Shown here in pieces: positions 8,433 through 15,146 of a DNA stretch of 64,000 nucleotides (within the stretch, counting starts at the first letter, position 1; each line of letters opens with the position of its first letter). The notes below the pieces were generated by a model, which worked only from the letters and a program-made list of their open reading frames with translations, had not been told where the DNA came from and ran no database searches. The translations under genes were made by a program, and so were the position numbers. Source of the stretch: Chitinophaga pinensis (GTDB taxonomy: Bacteria; Bacteroidota; Bacteroidia; UBA4408); assembly GCA_945861665.1 (NCBI GenBank), contig CAMAVS010000011.1, forward strand, positions 1 to 64,000, written 5' to 3'.

Positions 8433-8506
8433 ATAACGGTTTGCGTGTAGGCGATGTTGCCTTGTGTTGCGCCTGCGGCAAGGCAATATTGCTTACACGC
8501 TGTTAT
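8433..8506. repeat. 74-bp palindromic element, copy 2 (attC-like)
   Basis: It begins ATAAC, then a GGTTT spacer and GCGTGTAGGCGATGTTGCC, with a short GC-rich loop. It ends with the complementary arm GGCAATATTGCTTACACGC, one T, and GTTAT. The stem sequence and length are unrelated to the 128-bp copies, yet the outer ATAAC/GTTAT pair and the 5-nt against 1-nt asymmetric spacer are the same. Conservation of layout but not of sequence is typical of attC sites. It separates the restriction operon from the DUF262 gene. Confidence 0.78.
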
Positions 8507-10332
8507 GTGATGTGGTTCTTGTCAATTCTGTCTTATCAATTGATTTTCCTTTAAATAATTTATGAATTGGTTTGTAATTTCTTCTGTTCTTTTTGTTATA
8601 TCCTGTTCTGTAAAATCAGTATTATTTGAAGCTAAATTTACAAGCTCTGATATAATTGTACCTGTTTTTTGTTGTCCTTTGTCATTGGTAAATCCTTCAT
8701 AATACTTTATTTTATCAATAAAACGGTAATCAGCCGCTCTAATATTTATTTTATCCTCTAATAGTACTTTATTACCTAAGGCCTCTAAATTTTTAGTGTT
8801 TACTAAAGTTTTGTCGTTCTCTTGACGCTTTCGAGCAAAAATATGTTCAATATCAAAATTTGTGTTTATTGTTGGGATGATTTGAATGTCATTATTAAAT
8901 GCCCACCAAGTTAACATTGATCTTGTTATTGGTCTTCCATTCTTAAATTCAAAGTTATTTATTGCAATCCTTAATGTATTTTCTTCAAATTTATGTTCAT
9001 CAAAATTCACTTCTTTATCCGTAACTACATTAATCATCTCTGCATATACAGGTGTTCGTAGTGCATTTACACCTGGATTGATAAAAGAAAATCCCCAAAC
9101 AAAACCTATTATTTTATTTAAAAAATCATCAAGTTTATTTTCTTCTAATTGGTCACTCCCATTTTTGTTATGTAAAAAATACACTGATAAAAAATAAGTC
9201 CACATTCCATTTGGAGCGTAATTTAAAATAAATAACTTTCTTAAAATGTTCGGTTGAAATCGTTCGGAATTTTGATTGTAAATATCATTCCAAAAATCTA
9301 CTAATATTTTAAGATTAGTTAAAGTTTCATCTTGTTTAAGGATTGCATATTTTCCTTTTTCATAAAATTTACGAAGTGCTTCTGTTGTACTAGATTTAAT
9401 TCCTTGTTTTGATCGTATAAAATACATATACCTAGTGAATAGCTCATCCATCGGAATTCCATTTAAAGGTCTAAAAATCTTTCCCGAGATTTCTTCAAGT
9501 TCTTTCCATTTTTCAATAAAATCATCTTTTTGATTTTTTGTACTGTAATACTTGTAAAACTGTGCTTTGAAAATATCGGCATCTGATAATGGCAGTCCTC
9601 TATTATTTAAAGTTGAAAAAATTCTTAAAGCCGTATCTTGAGATTCTGCTTCAATAGGCAAAAGAATACAGTTCCCAAGAATTCTAGCAGGTAAGTATGC
9701 AAAGTAAGACGGGAACTCACTCAAAAAATCATCAATTTTTTGTTGAAAAAATATGTAATTTCTCGCATAATTACTTTTTTGATCTTTACTTACAAAACCC
9801 GTTTTCAAAATATCAAGGAATTCATCTTTGTCATTATCGGTAGCTACTTCTGAATCTATTTTTAGTACATTGAGATCTGCTTTGCCAAATTCATCCGTTT
9901 TCCATAAACATTGTGCAATTCTATCACGTGTGCTTTTAGAATTGTCATCTTGCATATTATTAAATTTTGCATAAAATGCTCGTAATAACAACATTAAAGT
10001 TGTCAAACGTTGCTGTCCATCAATTACTTCTTTTTTATTATTTTCATTTTCAAAAGTTACTATCGAACCTAAAAAGTATTCTTCGTTTTTTTCAAATTTT
10101 TCGTAATTGTTATCAGGAAAAGCAAATGCAAAAATGTCGTCCCAAAGCGTTTGGCACTGGCTTTCTTCCCAAGCATAAGGTCTTTGATAATCTGGTATTA
10201 GAAAATCCGATTTCTTGTCGGAAAAAAGCAACATGATAGTTTTTTGGTCAACATTAAGTTTAGACATATTTTTTAATTTTTATTTAATGGTCAAATTTTT
10301 ACTGTGAGTTTCGTTATACCATAACACATAAC
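8502..10332 (-). mobile_element. Putative cassette 2: GmrSD-like gene
   Basis: The left end reads GTTATGTGATGTGG (8502-8515) and the right end, on the other strand, GTTATGTGTTATGG (10319-10332), a 12/14 match not shared with the neighbouring modules. It encloses a single leftward gene with 15 bases of 3-prime and about 50 bases of 5-prime flank. This compact single-gene layout is the closest to a conventional integron cassette in the window. Confidence 0.52.
8522..10267 (-). CDS. DUF262/DUF1524 protein, GmrSD-like type IV restriction enzyme
   Basis: A 581-residue protein. The N-terminal DUF262 domain shows IPDYQRPYAWEESQ (about residue 24-37) and DGQQRLTTLMLLLRAF (about 82-97), the ParB-like nucleotide-binding signature of GmrS. 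The C-terminal DUF1524 domain has an HNH-type nuclease signature: FDIEHIFARKRQ (about 463), then NLEALGN and LL followed by KINIRA. Such fused GmrSD proteins cleave modified phage DNA in an NTP-dependent way or act in other defence systems. It is the only gene of its module and lies directly against the palindromic element at 8433-8506. Both domains look complete. The modification it recognises cannot be predicted. Confidence 0.88.
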   Translation of the reverse strand: MSKLNVDQKTIMLLFSDKKSDFLIPDYQRPYAWEESQCQTLWDDIFAFAFPDNNYEKFEKNEEYFLGSIVTFENENNKKEVIDGQQRLTTLMLLLRAFYAKFNNMQDDNSKSTRDRIAQCLWKTDEFGKADLNVLKIDSEVATDNDKDEFLDILKTGFVSKDQKSNYARNYIFFQQKIDDFLSEFPSYFAYLPARILGNCILLPIEAESQDTALRIFSTLNNRGLPLSDADIFKAQFYKYYSTKNQKDDFIEKWKELEEISGKIFRPLNGIPMDELFTRYMYFIRSKQGIKSSTTEALRKFYEKGKYAILKQDETLTNLKILVDFWNDIYNQNSERFQPNILRKLFILNYAPNGMWTYFLSVYFLHNKNGSDQLEENKLDDFLNKIIGFVWGFSFINPGVNALRTPVYAEMINVVTDKEVNFDEHKFEENTLRIAINNFEFKNGRPITRSMLTWWAFNNDIQIIPTINTNFDIEHIFARKRQENDKTLVNTKNLEALGNKVLLEDKINIRAADYRFIDKIKYYEGFTNDKGQQKTGTIISELVNLASNNTDFTEQDITKRTEEITNQFINYLKENQLIRQN

Positions 10333-10455
10333 GGTTTCGGGCTTGGCGAAGGTGGCAATTTTTACCACAAATGTTGATGCGGAGAACCAAACTTTGATTA
10401 ACCACAAATGTGTCTGCGGAGCACTGAGCCGCCACTTTTGCCAAACCCGTGTTAT
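10328..10455. repeat. 128-bp palindromic element, copy 3 (attC-like)
   Basis: Same length and nearly the same sequence as 239-366, with only a handful of substitutions, mostly in the loop. It starts ATAAC GGTTT CGGGCTTGG and ends CCAAACCCG T GTTAT. The bases immediately outside differ from copy 1 (GCG here, AGC there), as expected if they belong to the neighbouring module. The 65 bases to the right, up to hairpin C, hold no gene; the 189-residue leftward ORF across it is spurious. Confidence 0.8.
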
Positions 10456-10517
10456 GCGTTCGCCCTTCTTTCTCGGTCATTGTTTGTGTGTCCATTGTCG
10501 TGTTGTTGTGCGTTGGC

Positions 10518-10582
10518 TTGGTAGCTCTTTTGCATTTTTTTGTTTGGCTCTTGCGTTGGCAAAAATGCAAATGTGCTACCAA
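10518..10582. repeat. CTCTTTT/AAATGTG hairpin, copy C
   Basis: Arms of 22 bp (10518-10539, 10561-10582) pair at 20 positions, with the same two T-T mismatches in the CTCTTTT/AAATGTG core as in copies A and B. The flanks TTGGTAG and GCATTTTT are different from the other copies but complementary to their own partners. It lies 10 bases beyond the stop codon of the leftward HNH gene, so a transcript-end function is possible. Confidence 0.72.
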
Positions 10583-10592
10583 ATGCGTTGGC

Positions 10593-11414
10593 TTATATGT
10601 CGTCAATATATTCGTTTCCAAGTTCAATAAGTTTAGTTCTGTATTTGTCAAGAAACCGTTTAATTCGTTTTCGCATTCCTGGTTTTGAAAAGTTTGCTTT
10701 ATGCACATCGTCTTTTTGACTATGGCACAAAATGCAAAGACATTGTAAGTTGTTTCTACGCATATTAGCAAGCTCCCAAGCAACAATGTGGTCTGTGTGA
10801 ATAAACTCTCTGTCTTTGCGGCTTTCCAGCATATCTCCACCAAAACCACAATTTTCGCAAGTGTAGTTTTGTTCCTGTCTATATTCTTTGCTGATTTTAT
10901 CCCAATCTAGCGGTCTATTAAACATATCAAGTTCTATGTCCCTTGTTGTGTCTTCAATCTCTTGCTGGTCAAGTAAACTAAAAAAGCCTTCTGTGTCGTT
11001 ATAATTTTCAATGTCAGATTGCTGTTGGCATCTTGAACAAAGTTCAATAGATACTTGGTCGAACTTTGCTCCTGTTTGAGCATCAGTTAGGTCAACAAGA
11101 TTTGAGTTGTGCCAATAGTAACGATTTTCAAATTTTCCTTTAGCTCTTTGTTCTTGAATTGTTTCGCAATTGGTAATATGAAATTTTGGGAACTTGTTTC
11201 CGTAATTCACAATAAAGGGTTGCTTGATATACATATAGCCTTTGTATTCTTTACCGTCAATTGTCAAATAAATTCCGTCATCTCTAAAGTCAATGTTGCC
11301 TGCTCGTTCCTCTTGAGTTAAGTCACGCCTGATTACACGAAATCCACTTTCTGTGGCTTCGGGAAATCCAAGCTGTGTCAGCCGTTGTGCAAGATTATCA
11401 AAAGTGTAGAGCAT
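10593..11414 (-). CDS. HNH endonuclease, ZorE-like
   Basis: A 273-residue protein. The C-terminal domain (about residues 183-250) carries a zinc-ribbon HNH nuclease: CENCG, then HTDHIVAWE with the catalytic His-Asp-His-type motif, then NLQCLCILCHSQKDD. An additional CSRC pair lies near residue 126. The N-terminal half (MLYTFDNLAQRLTQLGFP) is unlike common HNH families and may contact partner proteins or DNA. It overlaps the ZorB gene by one base (TAATG), third in the operon, which is where type II Zorya systems carry the HNH protein ZorE. Equating it with ZorE rests on gene order and domain, not on direct alignment. Confidence 0.8.
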   Translation of the reverse strand: MLYTFDNLAQRLTQLGFPEATESGFRVIRRDLTQEERAGNIDFRDDGIYLTIDGKEYKGYMYIKQPFIVNYGNKFPKFHITNCETIQEQRAKGKFENRYYWHNSNLVDLTDAQTGAKFDQVSIELCSRCQQQSDIENYNDTEGFFSLLDQQEIEDTTRDIELDMFNRPLDWDKISKEYRQEQNYTCENCGFGGDMLESRKDREFIHTDHIVAWELANMRRNNLQCLCILCHSQKDDVHKANFSKPGMRKRIKRFLDKYRTKLIELGNEYIDDI

Positions 11415-12145
11415 TATTTATTTTGCATTTGTTGAATTACCTTTTCTACTAAAAGTTCGCTTGTTGTCACAATTCTAAATTCCACTCGTCTTGAATATTC
11501 AAAGTTTATATCCTTTCCTGTTTTGTAACTGTATTTTTTTTCATTATCCAATGTTCTGCCATAAGAAAGTCCAGTTGCAGTAACACTAAATCTAATCCAT
11601 TTTTTATCTGTGGCAGGAAGTTGATTATAATATGTGCTTCGTATTATATTGTCCATCACAGACAAGGAACGGTCTTGAGACAATTGAAGATTTTCAATGT
11701 AACCAACGTTTTCGTTTTGATAACCAGTTGGAGTTCTTGCCGAAGGGTCTGAATGTCCTTCTATTCTAATTTCAGCAATTTTGTTTTGGTATTTTGCTTG
11801 CCTTAGAACATTAAAATATTTTGGAATAAACTCATTTAATATTTGCTCAAACAAAGGTCGAATGTTGGCTTTGTCTGGTTCAAACAAAACATTTGGATTA
11901 GTAAATCTAATTGACAAATCTTGGTCAAGTGCTAAATTCCATCGCTGAAAATCATTCTTGAATGTTTCTTTAAGTTCGTTGTATAGATTTTCTTTTGTCT
12001 GTTTGTATTCTTCAAATATTTTATCTTGCTGTTGCTGTTTGTATTGAACAAGTCCCATATATGCTAGTGAAATAAATAAGAAGATAACCATCAAAACGGT
12101 CATCAAATCTGCATAGGGTATCCAAAAACTATCTTTCTTACTCAT
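11414..12145 (-). CDS. zorB: ZorB-like MotB/OmpA-family protein
   Basis: A 243-residue inner-membrane protein. One membrane helix lies at about residues 9-29, preceded by IPYAD with an Asp at residue 13 in the position of the proton-binding Asp of MotB and ZorB. A periplasmic linker (about 35-75) follows, then an OmpA/MotB peptidoglycan-binding domain with IRIEGHSDPSARTPTG and a final RRVEFRIVT strand. With ZorA it should form a 5:2 proton-driven motor anchored to the cell wall that senses phage attack. TAATG overlaps on both sides tie it translationally to ZorA and to the HNH gene. Confidence 0.85.
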   Translation of the reverse strand: MSKKDSFWIPYADLMTVLMVIFLFISLAYMGLVQYKQQQQDKIFEEYKQTKENLYNELKETFKNDFQRWNLALDQDLSIRFTNPNVLFEPDKANIRPLFEQILNEFIPKYFNVLRQAKYQNKIAEIRIEGHSDPSARTPTGYQNENVGYIENLQLSQDRSLSVMDNIIRSTYYNQLPATDKKWIRFSVTATGLSYGRTLDNEKKYSYKTGKDINFEYSRRVEFRIVTTSELLVEKVIQQMQNK

Positions 12146-13596
12146 TACTTGCGGTTAGTTGGGACAAATCTTTGAATACACTGGTCAAGGTTCGCAAGAG
12201 TATCATTTAACCTCTCGTAGAATTCAGAGTTTATATTTTCCAAATCTCCACCTAATCGGGTGCTTGTTTCCTTTACAATAGAAACTGCTTTATTCATTTC
12301 CTTACGATATTTATCCCAAACATCACCGTTGAAATCTCTGAACTCTTCTAACTTGGTAATAAGAATTTGTGCGGCTTCCTTAAAGTTCTTTTCTGTCTTA
12401 ACCCATTCGTTTAGTTTTGATGTTGTTTCATCAAAACTTTCTGTTGTGCTTTCAAGCGTTTCAATCGTCTTGGTAAGTTTGTTTGTTATCTCTTGAAACT
12501 TACCGTCTTCAATCATTACACGCTTTAGCTCGGCAACCAGTTGACTCAACTTGCTATCATCGTCTGTAAGTGATTTTGTATTGTCTGCAACTTGTTGCAG
12601 CGTTGTCGCTGAAATGGTAAACATTTCAGTTGTCTTTTGAAACTGCTCTGTGAGTTTTTGAACTTGTTCCTTGTTTTGCTTTTGCCAGTCATTCAAACTT
12701 TTTACGCTGTTATTCAACTCTGCAAAATTTTCTTTTACTAATCGGTTTATCAATTCACTCATTTGCTCATTGAATTGTTCCGTTGCCTTTTTCATTACTT
12801 CAACAAGTGCTTCTGTATTGTTCTTGCGAAGCAATTCAGAAAACTCATCAAATTTCTTTGAAGTGAGTTTGTTGTTCTCACTCATTGCTTTTATTATTTC
12901 ATCGGTATTCTTGTTGGCTTTCTCTGATGTTGCTTTTTGTTCTTCTCTTAAATTTTTGAATTGTTCTGTCAATTCAATTCTACTGTTGTTTGATGTTGTG
13001 TTTATTTGAGTTAGTCCTTCTGTCGTTGTTTTTTGATTTTCGTTTGCTGTTTTTTGAAGATTGATTACTTCCTTTTCAAGAGTTGAAAGTTTTGAAGAAA
13101 CTTTAGTTTCTAAATCTGTTCCGAATGATTTAATAAGCTTTTCAATCTGTTTCTGATTGTCATTCTTTAATTCTTTTACTTCAAATGTCAGTGCTGCAAT
13201 TGCAGAAAGTTCGTCTGTTTGCTTTACTGGTCTGTTTGGGTCATCGTCAATTTGCTTCTGAATGATTGCGTTTATTTTTTGAAAAACGATTAGCCCAATA
13301 ATTCCTGCCATTGTCGCAAAGAAAGCAAGTCGCAAGCCTTGTAAAAGAGTAGGAAGGCTTTCTTGTATTTTTTCTGTGTCAAACCCAGAAAGTCCAAATG
13401 TTATACCTAAAGCGGTGCAAAAGATACCAAGTGTTGGAAACACAGGCGGAATACTTTCAAAGATGTAGCTATTGTTCCAAAAACTTTTTTTGTCTGCCGT
13501 TGCGGTAGTCTGGTAATGCTTGAATTTCCAAATGAATATAATGCTGAAAACTGTCCACAGTCCAAAAATTATTGTCGCTATTAATAGTTCGTTCAT
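12145..13596 (-). CDS. zorA: ZorA-like MotA/ExbB motor protein with long coiled-coil tail
   Basis: A 483-residue protein. Membrane helices are seen at about residues 4-24, 56-76 (FPTLGIFCTALGITFGLSG) and 88-110 (LRLAFFATMAGIIGLIVF), the MotA/TolQ/ExbB channel core. The remaining 350 residues are hydrophilic and rich in Lys, Glu, Thr and Asn with heptad character, matching the long cytoplasmic tail of ZorA that relays the signal to effectors. It is the first gene of the operon, overlapping ZorB by one base. Hairpin D and the array end lie upstream. The tail length is typical for Zorya and longer than in MotA or ExbB, which favours Zorya over a nutrient-uptake motor. Confidence 0.85.
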   Translation of the reverse strand: MNELLIATIIFGLWTVFSIIFIWKFKHYQTTATADKKSFWNNSYIFESIPPVFPTLGIFCTALGITFGLSGFDTEKIQESLPTLLQGLRLAFFATMAGIIGLIVFQKINAIIQKQIDDDPNRPVKQTDELSAIAALTFEVKELKNDNQKQIEKLIKSFGTDLETKVSSKLSTLEKEVINLQKTANENQKTTTEGLTQINTTSNNSRIELTEQFKNLREEQKATSEKANKNTDEIIKAMSENNKLTSKKFDEFSELLRKNNTEALVEVMKKATEQFNEQMSELINRLVKENFAELNNSVKSLNDWQKQNKEQVQKLTEQFQKTTEMFTISATTLQQVADNTKSLTDDDSKLSQLVAELKRVMIEDGKFQEITNKLTKTIETLESTTESFDETTSKLNEWVKTEKNFKEAAQILITKLEEFRDFNGDVWDKYRKEMNKAVSIVKETSTRLGGDLENINSEFYERLNDTLANLDQCIQRFVPTNRK

Positions 13597-13634
13597 ATGT
13601 CAGTGTCTGTTTGTGATTGTTGTGGTGCGGTCGG

Positions 13635-13700
13635 GCAAAAGCAAATGTGGTGCAACTGTGTTTCGGCTTGTGGGTGGCGTTGCATCTCTTTTGATTTTGC
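13635..13700. repeat. CTCTTTT/AAATGTG hairpin, copy D (inverted topology)
   Basis: Arms 13635-13656 and 13679-13700 pair at 18 of 22 positions (one further G-A difference is a possible G-U pair). The core is the same as in copies A to C, but here AAATGTG lies in the left arm and CTCTTTT in the right, so the loop is on the opposite side of the core. It lies about 40 bases upstream of the ZorA start in the stretch 13597-13787, which contains no credible gene. Confidence 0.62.
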
Positions 13701-13787
13701 TGAAGCGTTGGCTTTTCTGTTCATTTTTTTGTCGTTTAATGTTAGCGCTGTCGGTCGCCATAGGGTGACGCATAACTCATTTATAGG

Positions 13788-13851
13788 GGAAGTTTTTCTT
13801 CTAAAAACTTCCTCAATATCTCCAATTTGGACGTATTGAGGAAGTTTTTTT
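13788..13851. terminator. Bidirectional terminator with two competing hairpins
   Basis: AAAAACTTCCTCAATA (13803-13818) and its perfect 16-bp complement (13834-13849) form a long stem with T runs on both strands. In addition, GGAAGTTTTT at 13788-13797 can pair perfectly with the left arm at 13803-13812, so the two stems exclude each other. It lies 3-prime to the leftward ElaA-like gene and marks the boundary between the defence array and the core genome. Confidence 0.85.
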
Positions 13852-13895
13852 GTTTATTTGTTTCCCTTTATGTTTATATTGTTTCCTGTTTAATT

Positions 13896-14351
13896 CTAAA
13901 GTTTAACCCCCGAAAACAGCATTTGTATATGCGGAATATCGTCTTCAAAATATTCATCTCCCTGGCATACAAAACCAAAGTCTTCGTAAAATTTAATCAA
14001 GTAACATTGTGCTGATATGCATACCGCAACTTCCCCCCATTTTTCTTTTATAAATAACATTGTTTTACTCATTAATTCTTTACCAATACCGAGGTTTCGT
14101 GCCTTACTTGTGGTTAATACACGCCCAATAGAAATTTCATTATAGGAAACCCCCGGAGGCAGTATTCTGGCGTATGCAACCAATTCGTTTTTATCATTGT
14201 GTGCTTGTAGGTGGTAGGCTTTCAAATCTTTTCCATCGGCATCCTGGTAATGGCAGTTTTGTTCCATTACAAAAGTGGAAATGCGTACTGTAAATATATC
14301 GTACAGCTCTGTTGTGCTAAGTTCTTTAAAATGTTTAATGCTCCAGTACAC
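13896..14351 (-). CDS. GNAT-family acetyltransferase, ElaA-like
   Basis: A 151-residue protein of the ElaA branch of GCN5-related N-acetyltransferases. It begins WSIKHFKELSTTELYDIFTV, followed by the ElaA signature FVMEQNCHYQDADG (about residue 27-40). The acetyl-CoA loop is in GRVLTTSKARNLGIGKELM (about 94-112), and the C-terminal QCYLIKFYEDFGFV strand is present. Length and motifs are complete. The acceptor substrate of this family is unknown. The gene is followed by the strong terminator at 13803-13851. Confidence 0.87.
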   Translation of the reverse strand: MYWSIKHFKELSTTELYDIFTVRISTFVMEQNCHYQDADGKDLKAYHLQAHNDKNELVAYARILPPGVSYNEISIGRVLTTSKARNLGIGKELMSKTMLFIKEKWGEVAVCISAQCYLIKFYEDFGFVCQGDEYFEDDIPHIQMLFSGVKL

Positions 14352-14406
14352 TCTTTGATTTTAAAATTTAGTATGTTACTTGCTTAACACAAAGGTATTC
14401 AACTTT

Positions 14407-14518
14407 TTATATAAAAAAAGTCAGTATTGCACCTAAGGAATTGACTATAAAGTCATACACATCGGCACTGCGCTTCTTAAAAATTATCCCTTTGAATGAG
14501 CTCCAGTGTCTCTACCAT
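14407..14518 (-). pseudogene. VanZ-like gene remnant
   Basis: Two pieces of a VanZ-like C-terminus lie in different frames: METLELIQ (VanZ E-x-x-x-Q type) and then KKRSADVYDFIVNSLGAILT, ending at a TAA. Removing one T from the TTTTT run between them would restore a single frame with the family's usual spacing. No longer upstream frame is present, so most of the gene is lost. A VanZ-family gene after gcvH and sprA is, from memory, a common Bacteroidota arrangement, which supports the reading. This remnant explains part of the 342-base gap 14352-14693. Confidence 0.5.
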
Positions 14519-14603
14519 AAACAATAGTAACAAGTGTAAAAATAAATATAAAATAGGGTGATGTACACCTATTTATTGAAACTGAGCATTTCTAAAAATG
14601 AAA

Positions 14604-14635
14604 TATGCGGAATACCCGACAGGATATTCCGCATA
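14604..14635. terminator. Perfect 11-bp stem-loop after gcvH
   Basis: TATGCGGAATA and TATTCCGCATA pair perfectly around a 10-base loop, 58 bases beyond the leftward gcvH stop. There is no strong T run, so it is at best a weak terminator or an mRNA-stabilising end. Confidence 0.5.
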
Positions 14636-14693
14636 CAACAATAATAATAAGTGCCCACAAAAATGCGGGAACAAAATACTTTTTAAAGTAAAA

Positions 14694-15074
14694 TTAGTGT
14701 CCTGTTAATTCCTTGTAAGTCCCAGCCGACAGCAATGCACTTACTTCTGCTGCATTTGTCAACTCAATTTTAATCATCCAGCCATCACCGTAAGGGTCGT
14801 TGTTTACTTTATCGGGATTGCCTTCCAGGCCCTTGTTAACTTCCACCACTTTACCAGATACAGGCATAAAAAGGTCCGAAACAGTTTTTACCGCCTCAAC
14901 GGTACCAAAAATTTCTTCGTGAGCAAGAGTTTCGCCTTCGGTCTCTATTTCAACATACACAATATCACCTAATTCGCTTTGTGCAAATTCAGTAATTCCT
15001 ACAGTTGCAATGTTACCGTCTATTTTTATCCACTCGTGGTCTTTTGTGTATTTTAAATTTTCAGGAAAATTCAT
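14694..15074 (-). CDS. gcvH: Glycine cleavage system H protein
   Basis: A 126-residue lipoyl carrier protein that shuttles the aminomethyl group between the P, T and L proteins of glycine cleavage in the cytoplasm. The lipoylation site is Lys63 in [11 protein letters not shown], and the sequence opens with the family pattern [12 protein letters not shown]. Length is typical. It follows sprA by 72 bases and has its own TAnnTTTG box at 15100-15107. The P and T protein genes are not in the window. Confidence 0.97.
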   Translation of the reverse strand: MNFPENLKYTKDHEWIKIDGNIATVGITEFAQSELGDIVYVEIETEGETLAHEEIFGTVEAVKTVSDLFMPVSGKVVEVNKGLEGNPDKVNNDPYGDGWMIKIELTNAAEVSALLSAGTYKELTGH

Positions 15075-15099
15075 AATTCTGTTTTTTTTAATTGTGTCG

Positions 15100-15107
15100 C
15101 AAATATA
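15100..15107 (-). promoter_or_regulatory. Minus-7 box upstream of gcvH
   Basis: Read leftward the sequence is TATATTTG, matching the Bacteroidota TAnnTTTG consensus, 25 bases before the gcvH ATG. A clear minus-33 TTG was not established. Confidence 0.5.
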
Positions 15108-15146
15108 AATGAATCTTTACTCTTTTATTCAATTTTTAGAAACAAT

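Larger units (their letters stand above)
362..8437 (-). mobile_element. Putative cassette 1: MORC-type restriction-modification operon
   Basis: The left end reads GTTATAGCCAGTGG (362-375). The right end, read on the other strand, is GTTATAGCCAATGG (8424-8437), a 13/14 match. This inverted pair is different from the pairs bounding the two neighbouring modules. It encloses seven leftward genes (569-8002) and hairpins of the second family at both ends. In integrons the start of a cassette is complementary to the inverse core of its own attC, which predicts exactly such private pairing. An 8-kb cassette with seven genes would be very large for an integron, so another kind of element is possible. 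Confidence 0.5.
10451..13776 (-). mobile_element. Putative cassette 3: Zorya-like operon
   Basis: The left end reads GTTATGCGTTCGCCC (10451-10465). The right end, on the other strand, reads GTTATGCGTCACCC (13763-13776), identical for nine bases and again private to this module. It encloses the three leftward Zorya-like genes and a hairpin of the second family at each end (C and D). The right end is the last sign of the array, 11 bases before the terminator hairpins that start the core genome. If this is an integron-type array, 13776 would be the insertion point, but no integrase gene adjoins it. Confidence 0.48.

Noticed and set aside
239-10455. CRISPR array
   Set aside because: The repeats are three palindromes thousands of bases apart, not short regular repeats with spacers, and no cas gene is present.
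10280-10849. 189-residue leftward ORF
   Set aside because: It overlaps the HNH gene in another frame and passes through the palindrome; the end repeats the false ORF at 206-427.
12145-13596. Nutrient-uptake ExbB/TolQ function for the ZorA-like gene
   Set aside because: The 350-residue coiled-coil tail, the OmpA-type partner and the HNH gene fit Zorya, and a separate full ExbB/ExbD/TonB operon exists at 37979.
1-13776. Insertion sequence or transposon carrying the island
   Set aside because: No transposase, resolvase or integrase frame is seen, and the paired ends differ from module to module, unlike the constant ends of a transposon.
13520-14015. Plus-strand ORFs near the ZorA start and terminator
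   Set aside because: They overlap real leftward genes, hairpin D or the terminator, and show no protein features.
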